This document shows, in pieces, positions 37,540 to 49,200 of a stretch of 64,000 nucleotides of DNA. This DNA comes from Heterodera schachtii. Taxonomy: Eukaryota > Nematoda > Chromadorea > Rhabditida > Heteroderidae. The notes under the pieces are model-generated. The model made no database searches, was not told where the DNA came from, and worked only from the letters and a program-made list of their open reading frames with translations. Location of the stretch: the NCBI GenBank assembly GCA_023374025.1, contig SIJG01000040.1, forward strand, positions 856,871 to 920,870. The letters run 5' to 3'. Made by a program: the position numbers and the translations under genes. Position 1 is the stretch's first letter. Each line of letters opens with the position of its first letter.

Positions 37540-39533
37540 TCTCAGCAGAACGCTTAATTTTTTTTGAAAGGGGAGAGAATTTATCGTATTTCTTCTATTA
37601 CAGGTCCATCCCCCCCCCCCTCCTTTAGAGCCACCCCACATTAGGGTTACGAATTACGCAATAACGTTTTTGGCTTCCGTCATAACGGGTTACGGATTTT
37701 TTTTGAAAGCCCTCCACAATACGCATTGTCCGTAATTGAAATCCAGTTACTTCTAACAACATTGATCCTCCTAACTTAAAATTACACTTTATATCCAAGA
37801 CATTATCCTAATTGGCAATAATCCCTGGCAAACTTAAAAAAATGCCTTGGTGGAGTGGCGGAATTATTAATAATTTTACGTTTTTGGCACTAAAAATTGA
37901 AAATGCGCAACCTAATTAGGTGAATTTTTGCGAATAATATTGCCATTTACCTAAATCCATTCCTATACATTACATTTGATAGAAATGTAGCGAATTTCAT
38001 AAAAACATTATAATGTGAAAGAAATATAATTTTATTATATGCACATATTAAGAGAAAAATTGCCATTCCTTGAATTTATTGAATGGAATAATTGATTTAT
38101 ATTTTTTCTCATTATAATGAATAAATTAATTTTATTTCTTTTTTTTATATTAATTAATTTATTAAGAAATTTGGAAATTTATAGATTCGAATGATAAGTT
38201 TGCTCAAGATTTACTAAATTTTTTAATATAGCCCTAAATGTTTTGTATTATTAGCCTGAATGATTACAAAAATTGCATTAACTTTCAAAAAAGTTTTGAC
38301 TAGGGCTGGGAATTTTATGTAAGAAAAATCGCGAAATATGTAAATAAAATATGTATAAAAAATGCTAAAATATGTATGAAATATATAAAATATGTAAATA
38401 ACATTTTTTAAATGGTTATTTTTTTGATAAAAATTCTTCGTAAAAAGTGAAACAGAAGCATAAAATACCATAAAAATGACCAAAATTGGCTTAGAATCAC
38501 ATTTTAGTATTTCAAAAATTAATTTTTGATAGTCACTTTTTGAAAAAAAAAAATTGATTTTTTAGGGATACATTTTCATAAAAAAATTTTTAAATTTTTC
38601 ACAAAAAATTTTATAAATTCTCAAAATCCTCAAAATATGTAAAAAAAAAAAAATGAAAATATGTACGAAAAATTGCGAAATATGTACGAAAAAGTCCAAT
38701 ATATGTATAAAAATATGTACATATGTAATATGTAGAAAAACCCGAAAATATGTAAAAATATGTAAATAAAAGTCCCAACTTTTGTTCGCAAACACAAAAA
38801 AGAAAGTGTTTTTCCTACTAATTAGGCTATGGAGAATCCAGGAAAAAATATGTATTTACATAAAATTCCCAGCCCTACTTATGACTATAAGAACTTAAAA
38901 AATCACATTTTTAAATTATTTTCGGTCATAATTTTTGTTTTTTGAAAAACTAACGAAATTTTTTTGAATTTTTGCATGCTAATAGAGAACAAATAGGGCT
39001 ATTTAAATTTGAATTTAATCAAGAATGAAAAATAAGGATGCTTTTAAGCAAGGTTAGAAACAAAAAAAAAATTTGGATTTGATTGTTTTTCGAGGAACGC
39101 CCATTTTTATGGGTTTTGAGTAAGTTTATAGCATCATTAAAAATATAATTAGGCTAGAGCATAAATTTTTATTAACTGGGTAAAAGAAGGAATGCCTTAA
39201 AAATGGAAAATTTATATGGGGTTTCAGAAAAAAATTTGGAGGAGGCACAAAATGGTGGTTCAATTGGTTCCCAGACAATCCGTCAATAATTGGACAATCT
39301 GTCAGTGGACATTCAGTCAGTAAAATGTTTAATTAAAAGCACATTTTAAATAAAATTATATGAAAGTGACTGTAAATTATTTGTGGATTAAATGCCAATT
39401 AAAAAAAAGAAAAAAAAACGTTTTATAAATTATCAACGATAAAAAACAAATCTTCGAATATGATTAAAGAAAATTATCGGCTTAAAATTCAGAATTTCCT
39501 CTTTTTTTATAATTTTCCAATATATTTATCCTA
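37540..39533. other. Intergenic between the HTH gene and J-domain paralog A
   Basis: It holds the promoter region of the J-domain gene, a GTTACG-type inverted patch at about 37640-37720, the inverted-repeat element at 38301-38877, and the 3' flank of the HTH gene. Part of that flank (about 39130-39530) is duplicated at about 41650-42280. No other gene is seen. Confidence 0.5.
38301..38877. mobile_element. Inverted-repeat element with internal ATATGTA repeats
   Basis: Termini TAGGGCTGGGAATTTTATGT and ACATAAAATTCCCAGCCCTA are inverted repeats of 20 or more bp. The interior is full of AAATATGTA repeats. Flanking octamers GTTTTGAC and CTTATGAC match at six of eight positions, so an old hAT-type insertion is possible. 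The TAGGG start is shared with the element at 31870-32348. Confidence 0.7.
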
Positions 39534-40730
39534 TCAAAATTTCTTTGCTTCGCCCATTAATTTGGATTTGTATTTCTGTAATGAGCTTATTGAAATTTCC
39601 AATTTTGCCGCAATTTGGCGATCAGTGATCTTTGGATTTTGGTTTTTCATCTGATCATATTTCTTCATCATTTCCATTTTCTCAGCAATTGTGAAAACTT
39701 TTCGCTCTTAAAATATTCATAATTGAATAAGTAAATTCAAAAAATTAAAAATGCTAAAAAATAATTAAATTTGACCTTTTGTAACATTTTGTTTAATGCC
39801 AATTTTCTTGGCCCATCTTTCTATCTTCTTAAAATTCACACCAAAAATTTGTTTAATTTTTGCATAAAATTCTTCCCATTCCTTCCGTGAATGTTTTGCC
39901 ATTTGCATAAATTCATTTTTTATTTTTAAATATTTTTCAACAATTTCTCTTTTTTCATCATCAATTTGTTGGTTTTGCACCAATTTTCCATTTTTTAATT
40001 GTTTCTTCCATAAATAAATACTTCTAATATTTATGCCCAAATGTTTTGCTATTATTTTTTGACATTTTTTCCTTTTTCCCTCCAATTTTTCATTTAATTT
40101 GATTTTTATTTTGTCATATAATTGATCAAATTGTTTTAATATTTCACATTTTTCTTCATCCGAATATTTTTTTACATTATTTAGTCCAAATTCTCTTTTC
40201 CATTTATAAATTTTCTCCCGATTGACTCCCAATTTTTTTGCGATTTTTCTTTCAATTTTCGTACATTCTTTTGTTGAATATTTCTTTCCAATTTGCTTAA
40301 TTTTCTCTTTTATTTTAATAAATTTTTCCACAATTTCCCTTTTATTTTTACCAATTGTATTTGAAAATTTATCAGAAATTTGTTCATTATTTTTTGGCAT
40401 TGTCAATTGGCCGCCAAATTCATCATAATTTGTTGACATTTCTTCACTCTCCTCTTCTTTCACTTCCAAATTTTCATCAAATATTTGATCAAATTGTGGT
40501 GCCAATATTTTCGACTCACTTTTTGTCTTATTTTTGTCGTCATTTTGTCTTTGTCCAATTGTTCCGTTTTGATCAGTTTGACCCATTCCATTTTCCTCAA
40601 CATTTTTCTCCCATCCATCGCCAAATATTTGATCAAATCCTTTCGATTGTTTCATTTTCACTGACACAGTTTGATCAATTGTATTTTTGATCATCAATAG
40701 GCATAATAGTAATAATATTTCAATTTTCAT
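39534..40730 (-). CDS. Secreted tandem helix-turn-helix-like protein, copy A, 2 exons
   Basis: Exons 40730-39776 and 39706-39534 join in phase 1 (donor GTCAAA, acceptor AAG) into 375 residues. A signal peptide lies at the start (MKIEILLLLCLLMIKNTIDQ). Residues 30-125 are acidic and carry FDQIF twice. Four related modules follow at about 129-184, 190-247, 259-315 and 320-375. Each has a long basic or acidic helix and a compact unit of the form IAKxxGxNxxxIxxWK, a helix-turn-helix with a conserved Trp in the first three modules. The last module, encoded by exon 2, ends with RQIAAKLEISISSLQKYKSK. HTH units like these occur in transposases and DNA-binding proteins. A secreted Lys-rich protein with four could be a nucleus-targeted effector (inference). 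It lies upstream of J-domain paralog A on the same strand. Paralog of 54430-55636. Confidence 0.8.
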
Positions 40731-42281
40731 ATTTTTGTGAAAAATAAAGCGATTATTAAATGATTTTAAATGTAAAAATTTTAATGTTTGTATAAATTCT
40801 GTAAAAATGAATAATAATTTATTGCATTTATTTGGTTTTGCCTATGAAAAATCGGCCAGTAGAAAAATTTAATGAAAACATTAATCAGCATCAATAAAAA
40901 AAAGCTATTCTACTGATCAGTAGAATAAATAATTTTTATTTTATAAAAATGTTTAAAAATAAAATAATAATAAATTTATAAGTTTGGCGAACCCTTTCAA
41001 TTTCGAATTGCTAAACACAATGACAAATAAAATGTTTTCAAAATTTGTGTTTTGTTTACCCATTTATTGCACCTGAAACCCGGCATTTTCCCGGTTTTTG
41101 CAGATGCCGAGCTTTTGGGGTCCATGTTTCTGAATAGAGGAGGTTCCTAAAAATTTTCCAGTACAACACTTGAAAGGAAAACCCTTGAAAAAGGCAAGCA
41201 GAATCAATTACAAGAAATGTCTCCAAAATAATTTTTCCAGTACATGCTTTATAATAGTACTTGTCCTATAAAATCATGTAAGAATTGTTTTCGTTGTCCA
41301 CTTTTGATACCAACAAATATTATTAAATTGTTAGAGATAGAGAGGAACTCAAATTTGGTGGTCTCTGCCCTTTTTGTATTAGGGATATGTCGTCGATTTA
41401 TCTGATTTCGACCCTTTTGAAGAAATTCCGATTTCCGATTGCCAAAATTTTTTGAAAAACGTCGGCACATTTCTCGGTTTGGCATCCTTTCTCATTGCAG
41501 CCCATTTCTGTTTAATTATTTTTAATTGTTGTACCTTTTCCTTCACACTGCTGAAGCATTCATTCAATTTTAGCATTAGCCAATTGATTAGATGGGGAAG
41601 CCCTTGCTTTTAAGCAAAAGTTTTATGCAAAAAAAAAGCATTATTTTTTTTGAATAAAAGAATTTTAAAGTTAAGTTTATATGGAGTTTCAAAAAAAAAA
41701 AAATTTAGAGAGGGCATTGGCATAAAAAGGGCATTATATTGGGTCCCAGCAGAAATCAAAATTGTTGCCACTGGACCTTCCGTCAGCAAAATTTTTTATT
41801 TAAAAGCACAATTTTATATAAAATTTTGCAAAAATGAAATGAATTTAATTTAAAACTACAGCTTATTCGACAGTACTGAGTTTGATTGTTTTTTAATGAA
41901 TAAAAAAAATTGAAAATTTAGGCATTTTTGGGCCCCCGATATTATTTACGTAATTATAAAATAAATTTAAAATTATCGCTTATTCCCCAACACTTTTAGT
42001 GTTGTTTATTACCATTTAAAATAGTTTGGTAGCAAAGGTCTGATCACATGATGATGGTTAATGCTCACAATCAACAACATTTTTTGATTTTGCATTGAAA
42101 ATCAATTAGAGAAAAATTTAAAAAATATTTGTGGAATTAAATGCCAATAAAAAATAGAAAAAACGAGTTTTATAAATTATCAACGATAAAAAAAAACATT
42201 TTTTGAATACGATTAAAGAAAATATCACTTCTAAATTCAGATTCTCTATTTTTGATAATTTTCTAATTCAATATATCCCTA
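40731..42281. other. Intergenic, partly a duplicated 3' flank
   Basis: The segment about 41640-42281 resembles 39000-39533 (for example TTATAAATTATCAACGATAA and the TTAAAAGCACA block). It therefore arose by duplication of the HTH gene's 3' end. A minus-strand frame at 41576-41379 (starting MLKLNECFSSVKEKVQQLK) is basic and helix-like but has no splice context. It may be an old fragment. Confidence 0.45.
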
Positions 42282-42454
42282 TCAAAGTTTCTTTGCTTCG
42301 CCCATTAATTCGGATTTGTATTTCTGTAATGAGCTAATTGGAATTCCTAATTTTGCCGCAATTTGTCGATCGGTGAGCTTTGGATTTTGTTTTTTCATCT
42401 GATGATATTGCTTCATCATTTCCATTTTCTCAGCAATTGTGAAAACTTTTCTCT
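42282..42454 (-). pseudogene. Orphan last exon of an HTH protein gene
   Basis: The 173-nt segment has exactly the length, acceptor (TTAAG) and phase of exon 2 in both HTH genes. It reads without interruption through RQIAAKLGIPISSLQKYKSE to a stop. No matching first exon was found upstream before the J-domain paralog B gene (ends 43300). It is either a remnant of a tandem duplication or an unrecognised alternative last exon. The intact frame suggests the duplication is recent or the exon is still used. Confidence 0.7.
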
Positions 42455-43299
42455 CTTAAAATATTTATAATTTGGATAAGTAATTTCAGAAAAATTAAAA
42501 AATGGCAAAAAAATGATTTGTTCATTTATTATTAGTGCCTGGAAATTTCAAATTTGATGAATCCTGCGCGGGATTGCTGGCTTTTTTGAGTTGTGAAAAT
42601 TTTATTTTTGGCTAAAAAATAATTTTTACAAAAAACAAAAGTGTGACTGAAATTTGCTGCGATTTTTTTTTAGCAGATTTTGGCTTAAAAATGACCAAAA
42701 AGCAGCTTCCAGCAGAACTCCTTGCAATTGAAAAATTAAAAATAATGATTAGGTTTTAGGCCGGCAGTGCCAATAGAAATTTTTATATGAATTTTGCGAT
42801 GAAAAATGTTTTAAAAATTAAGAATTTACTGTAAAATTATTTCAAAAATTTTTGTGAATTTAAAGAAAAAATGGAATTTACACAATTTTTTTTTTGTTTT
42901 ATTTACTAAGTATATTTCATAATTTTATGTAGAATTGCCAATAGTCACTTGGTAAATTATAATTAAATCCTTTAAAAAAATTACTTATTTCACAAGGTTG
43001 ATGATATTAATAGAGTTTATTTAAAATTTGGTTTTTAAATTAAAAAAAAAATCCGGTGAAAAATTTGAGAAAATTCGTAACTGTAACCCTATCTCAATGA
43101 ATTTTTTTTTAATAATTTACTAATTTTTAAATTTCTATAATTAAAATAGCTTAAATAATCACATAAAATCGCCGTTTTCGTGTTTTTATCAACAATTAAA
43201 ATAAGTACAATCGATCAAAAATTTATCTTTTAAAAATCACCAATTTTCATACTTAAAAAAATTATGAGGATAAAAATCATACAAAAAATAAAACTTCAA
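42455..43299. other. Intergenic, nothing recognised
   Basis: AT-rich sequence between the 3' end of J-domain paralog B and the orphan HTH exon. No motif, gene or repeat with defined ends is seen. Confidence 0.5.
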
Positions 43300-46200
43300 T
43301 TAATATTTTCTTGTACTTGCATTCTTTTTCAAAGTAATTGTTATTGATAATGTTTTGATCTGATCGAAGAGTTTCTGTAACAGAAAAAAAATAAATGAAA
43401 AATTATTTAAAAAATAAAAAATAATTTTAGCACTTTTTTTGACCCACAGAATCACTAACAGAGATGGACCGTCCTTGAAACAAAATCCTAAAGGAAATGG
43501 ACCGTCCTTAAATTTAAGGACGCCATTAAAATATTTTGTTTTTATTGTTTTCATCAAAATTTAGCACTAAACCATATAGTTTTTAGCACACAAAATGACA
43601 TAATGGAGCGCCCTTGAATTCAAGGACGCAACATTTGGTATGGAGAAACAAGTTGGTAACTTATAAATGTCCTTTTGAAAGACATTATTGGGAAGTAACC
43701 ATTCTTCGCAAGTACACCCATGTTAAAAAAGGATTTTTTTCAAAATTCCACAAGTAATTCCCAAGGACGGCATTGAATTCAAGGAACTTGGCACCAGGGA
43801 TGGCATTCCGAGACCCCAAAAAATTCGGAAGTCGGAATTCCGAGGCAAAAAATTTTCGGAAGTCGGAATTCCTTGACATCCCTGCTTGGCATCACCGTTT
43901 AAATAATTATTTTTAATGGAATCGCGCCAATTTTCATTTTTCTCCCCCCAAAAAAATTCCAAATTAAATTTAAAAAAAAATTTGTTTTTCCCTAAATTTT
44001 CGTCGTCACCTTTGTGCATGGCAATATGAGATTCCTCAAATTAAATTGTGTTGTTTCCGCTGCACTTTTAATTTCTCGAAACAGTTGCTGCTCTTTTTGT
44101 TCCAATGATTTTAATTCATCGGTCAAATTTGCCAATTTTTTTTTAATTTTTGAATTTCCGCCAATTAATTTGCTAAAACTTGACATTTTGCTCTTTTTGC
44201 TTGTGTTTTGTGCCTGTGCCTGTGTGTTTTCTGCTTTCTTACGACGAATGTCGTCAATTTGATGACATTTTTCCTAAAAAAAAATTTTTTGTTTTAATAT
44301 TTTTTAAAAAAATTTAAAGAAAAATATTTTTAAAAAAAATTTAAAGAGCCTCCAAAAGTGGAAAAAAATAATTGCAAAACCCCAAAAAAAATGTCATAAT
44401 AATCAGTATGGCAATTTTTTGGTGAAAATTGCTTAATATGAATATAAAAATCTTTTCCCGCCGCCCATAAAAATACTATTCTCTTAAAAATTGAGTCAAA
44501 GTCGCAAAAATTTTGTCATTTTTTTAGTGTAAATTTACGCCAATTTTTTTTTGAAAAAATGCGCAGTAAAAATGGGTTTGAAAAGCAAAAAAGGTCGATT
44601 TACATGGCTTGATATAATTCTAAGCTAAAATATAAAAAAATTTTTCGAATTCTTAATCAAAATTTCAAAACTTTTTGAAAAAAGCCCGGTCCCGGCGGGC
44701 GCCCGGTCAAAATTTTGGACCGCGCCCGGGGCGCCCGGTAAAACGGGCTTTTTTTTTTTTGAACGGGCGGCCCGGTCCCGGTAAAATGGCTAAGCCCGGT
44801 CCCGGGCCCGGTCCCGGTACTTTCAAAATTCCGGTCTCTAATATATATATTCCCAAAAACTACAAAAATATGTATTGCCAAAAAATGGGTTTAAACAACA
44901 AAAAAAAATGCAAAAAATTTAATAAAATCCAAAATTGACGTAAAAATAATAATAATAAAAAAAATGGCTTTTAAGCCCAACAAAAATGCCAAAATAGGGA
45001 ATAAAAATCAAAGAAAGTTTGAGTTGAAAAATTAAATATGTAATTACTAAAAGTAGTGATGTTTTTATTAATTAAAAAATCTGATTTTTTTCTCGCAAAT
45101 TTTGGCGAGTAGACAATTACCACAAAAGTTATAGTATGAAAATTGCGAAAAACTCAAAATTTTAAGTTTTTTCTTAATAACTTTTCAATTTGTTAGAAAA
45201 TTTTTATGCTTTTTGTATGACGGATAAAGCTTGTGAAAAGCTTTCGAATGATACCAAAATGGTTAGAATTGGTCGACAAAGAAAAAAAGTTAGATCATAT
45301 AATGAAAAACTCGGGCTGGCGCCGAAACGTCTGTGCCAAAATGTCGGTGCCGAAACGGCCCATTCCCGTTGAAAAGTGTAAAATTTTTGCCCAAAAAATA
45401 GCTGGCAAAGAAATTGATTATAAAAAATTAACCAACCAACAAAGCATTGATTTTTTCAACAGTAATTTTTTCAATTTCTTCAACAGCAAATTTATTTTTG
45501 TCAAATTCTCTACGAATTTGTTCGTGAATATTTGCCATTAATGTGAGTAACGCTACTTCAGTTGCTCCGATATCTTTCGCCACTAAAAAAAAAAAAATTA
45601 AATAATTTTATTTAAATATTTATTTTTTTATTTTTTAACCTATCCAAATATGGGCATTTTTTAGTGCACAGAATAATCGAATTGAAATTTGAATGTTTTC
45701 CCCGAGGCTCGAGACCGACTGATATTTTTCAAAAAAAAAAAAAAAATGTTTCTTACACAATTTTAAAAATTTACGAAAATGTTTGTGGCAAAAAAATACG
45801 GACCGGGACGACTGGGCGCCGGCCAACTGGGCTCCAGCCTGGTTGTTGGAGCATAACTCTTTTCATAGTTGTCCGAATTGGATAAATTTAAGAGCATTCG
45901 ATAGCCCTATGTATTCTCTATTAGCATGCAAAAAATCGAAAAATTTCATTAAGTTTCAGAAAAATTATGGCCAAAAATTTTCGGAAAACCCAGTTTGTCT
46001 AGTTTTTTTGGCCATAATTTTTCTGAAACTTAATGAAATTTTTCGATTTTTTGCATACTAATAGAGAATACATAGGGCTATCGAATGCCATTAAATTTAT
46101 TCAATTCGGACATCTATGAAAAGAGTTATGCTCCAAAAACCAGGCTGGCGCCCAGTTGGCCGGCGCCCAGTCGACCCCCACCGAAAAAATACCCAATTTT

Positions 46201-49200
46201 TGAAAGTTTTCCTACAAATTTTGGCCTTTACTAATTTTGATTCAATTCTTTTATTTTATTTATTTTTTGCCTTTTTTGGCATTTTCGTGTTTTCATGCCT
46301 TTTTGGGCGTTTTTTTTTTTCCGAAAAATTCCATTAAAAATGCAATAAATTTGGGAAAATAGACCCCTAAAAATTTCAGAAAATACACCCCTAAGAATTA
46401 AAAAAGTTTTCTCAAAAATTGATCGCCAAAATTTAATTTTAATCATTTAAAGGACCAACATTAAGTTTTTTGATTAAGTTTTACGTGTTTTGCTCCCTAA
46501 AAATCCTTAATAAAAAATTTTAAATGCCTTTTTTCATGCCTTTTCGGGATTTTCTTGCCTTTTTTTTTCAATTTTTTGGTGCCTATTATAGTGCCCTTTT
46601 TCGCGATTTTGAGTGCCTGCCTTTTTCGTCGGTCTCTATTTATTAATGATCAAATTTTTCATTTAATTATAAAAATTATTAATCAATTTAAAACGCAGCA
46701 CCTGCTCCTTTTTTAATTGCGTTGAAATCACGTTTTAATTTCTCTTTCATTAACACCTCCCTTACAAATTGGACCTCTTGCTTCATCAAATCAAAAAGTG
46801 CCAACATTTCTTCCCGTTCATTTTTCCCCCTATAAACTGTTTCGATAAAAATTGGAATATTTGCTGTCGCTTCGGCATATTTTTCTTTGTCTGTCAACTC
46901 CTTTTCATAATTGAGGATTTTTCTGATGCTTTCTTGATTCATTGGACCACGTCCGGTGGACAAATTATTGCTGGCTAAAATAAATTTAAAATTTTCATAA
47001 ATTTGGGCCTCATTTATTTTTTAAAAATTTCCTTATTTCATAAAAAAGAACAAGCGGGGGTTTTTTCAACCCTTTACTAGAAGGGAGGGGGCTTTATTTC
47101 AGGGGGGGGCTTTATTTCAGGGGGGCTTTATTTCAGGGGGCTTTATTTCAGGGGGGGGGGGGCTTTATTTCAGGGGGGGCTTTATTTCAGGGGGGAGGGC
47201 CTTTGTTTTTCGGAAATACGGGCTTCATTGAAATTGAAATACAATTTTTTGTTAAAAGCAGATATTTGGAAAATTTAATTGATTTACATTAGCGAATAAG
47301 TCCAATATGAAAATTTTCGTGAATTTCTTGGAGTTTTTCTGGGGGCAATTTCAAAATATCATAAACACCCCGTAAAAATGGGAAATCAGGGTCTTCTGAA
47401 AATAAATTTTAAATGTTTTTAGAATTACAAGTGTCTGGTCGAACAGCTGTTGACTGTGATCTTTTCAAGTTCACTCTGCTGCTGGGTGTTGCTAAATTAA
47501 TTTTGGTTTAATTTTTTTTATTTCCTTAATTAGGACTAATTTTTATAATAATTGCCATTGTCTAATTATTATAATTAATTGCTTTTATCTAATTATTATA
47601 ATTAATTGTCTTTTTCTAATTATCATAATTTATTGTCTTATTTAATTATCATAATTAATTGCCTTTATCTAATTATCATAATTCATTGTCTTTATCTAAT
47701 TAACTAATAAATTGATTTTTAATTGCCTTTATTTTAATTAATGTCTTTATCTAATTATTATCGTTAATTGACTTTATCTAATTAATTAATTGACTTAATC
47801 TAATTATTATAATTACTGCCTTTATCTATTTATCATAATTCATTGTCTTTATCTAATTAAATCGATTTTATCGAATTAATTCATTGCCTTTATTTTAATT
47901 ATTATCTAATTAATTAATTGACTTAATCTATTTATTATATTAACTGCCTTTATCTAATTATCATAATTAATTGCCTTTATTTGGCTTAGCACTAGATGAG
48001 GTTGAACCAGCGTCATAAGTCGCTAAATTTTAAATTGATTAAATTTGAGATTGTGACCCAAAAGCTTTTGCCGGACCGTGTTTGTGGGACTAATCCGCAA
48101 AATCCCGAAATTTCAAAAAACAATGCGGGATTTCTGATTAGGACCCCGCAAAATGCGGCGCGGAACCCTGTTTCGGGTCTGTCTCTCCTCTAAAATTCTT
48201 TTTTCTATTTTATAAAAATTTCCGTTATTTTTTTTTTCAACTTTTTGTGAAAATTTACTCCCTTTCTCCCCGAGATTTTTTAAATTTCTCAAGCTATCTC
48301 CGACAAAATTTGTGCGGAATTTCCTCCCCAATTTGTCTTTTTCCCCGAGGGTCGGCGCTTAACCCCCTAAACTTAATTAATTGATTATTAATTTATTTTT
48401 TCATTTACATTTCGTTGAGCTTCTTGTTGAATAGTTTCGCCTTAAATCGGGTCCTGTCGTAGCTAAAAAAAATAATAATATTTATTTATTTATTTGTTTT
48501 TAATTTGTAATATACCGTATTTCCTAAAATACAGCCCCCCCCCCCCCTAAAATAAGGCCCCCTTTTGAGAAGGGGTTAAAAAATAAGCCCCCGGGGGCTC
48601 CATTTTAGGAAATATGGTAATACCATACCTTTTTTTGTACTCATATCAGTTTTTTGAAAAGAAGAGGATGATGCATCGTAAGCTATAAAAAAATTTTTTT
48701 TTAATTTTTTCATAATTTATTTATAATTTAAATAATTTTTACATTTCCGGTGATTATAAATGTCTTCTTGATCGGTTGCTTAATTGGTAAAATTAAAAAA
48801 TAATTAATAATTATTTTTGTGGTACAACCATATGTTCTTCTGCTGCCGAAAGATCGGAATGATGATGCTGATGAGTATGAACGATCAAGTCTTGCAGTTG
48901 CTATTGACAACAATTTTAATTAGCCTCATTAAAATTAATTAAAAATTAAAGTTTAATTAAAAAACCATAAAATATATTTTTATTGAATAAAACAAAAATT
49001 TAAAATTTAATGAAAAAACAAAAACTAAAATTCAATGAATAAAACAAAAATTTAAAATTTAATGAAAAAACAAAAACTAAAATTCAATGAATAAAACAAA
49101 AATTTAAAATTAATGAATAAATTATTACTTTGTTGTCCAGCCTCAAACTTCAACAATCGATTGCACCTTTCTTTATAAAAGGTAACTACTAAAAAAAAGT

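Noticed and set aside
41379..41576. 65-codon minus frame (MLKLNECFSSVKEK)
   Set aside because: Basic and helix-like, but no splice sites or partner exons. It lies in duplicated flank, so it is kept only as a possible fragment.
44657..44938. Pro/Gly/Arg-rich frames on both strands
   Set aside because: They are produced by the CCCGG repeat island within an intron.
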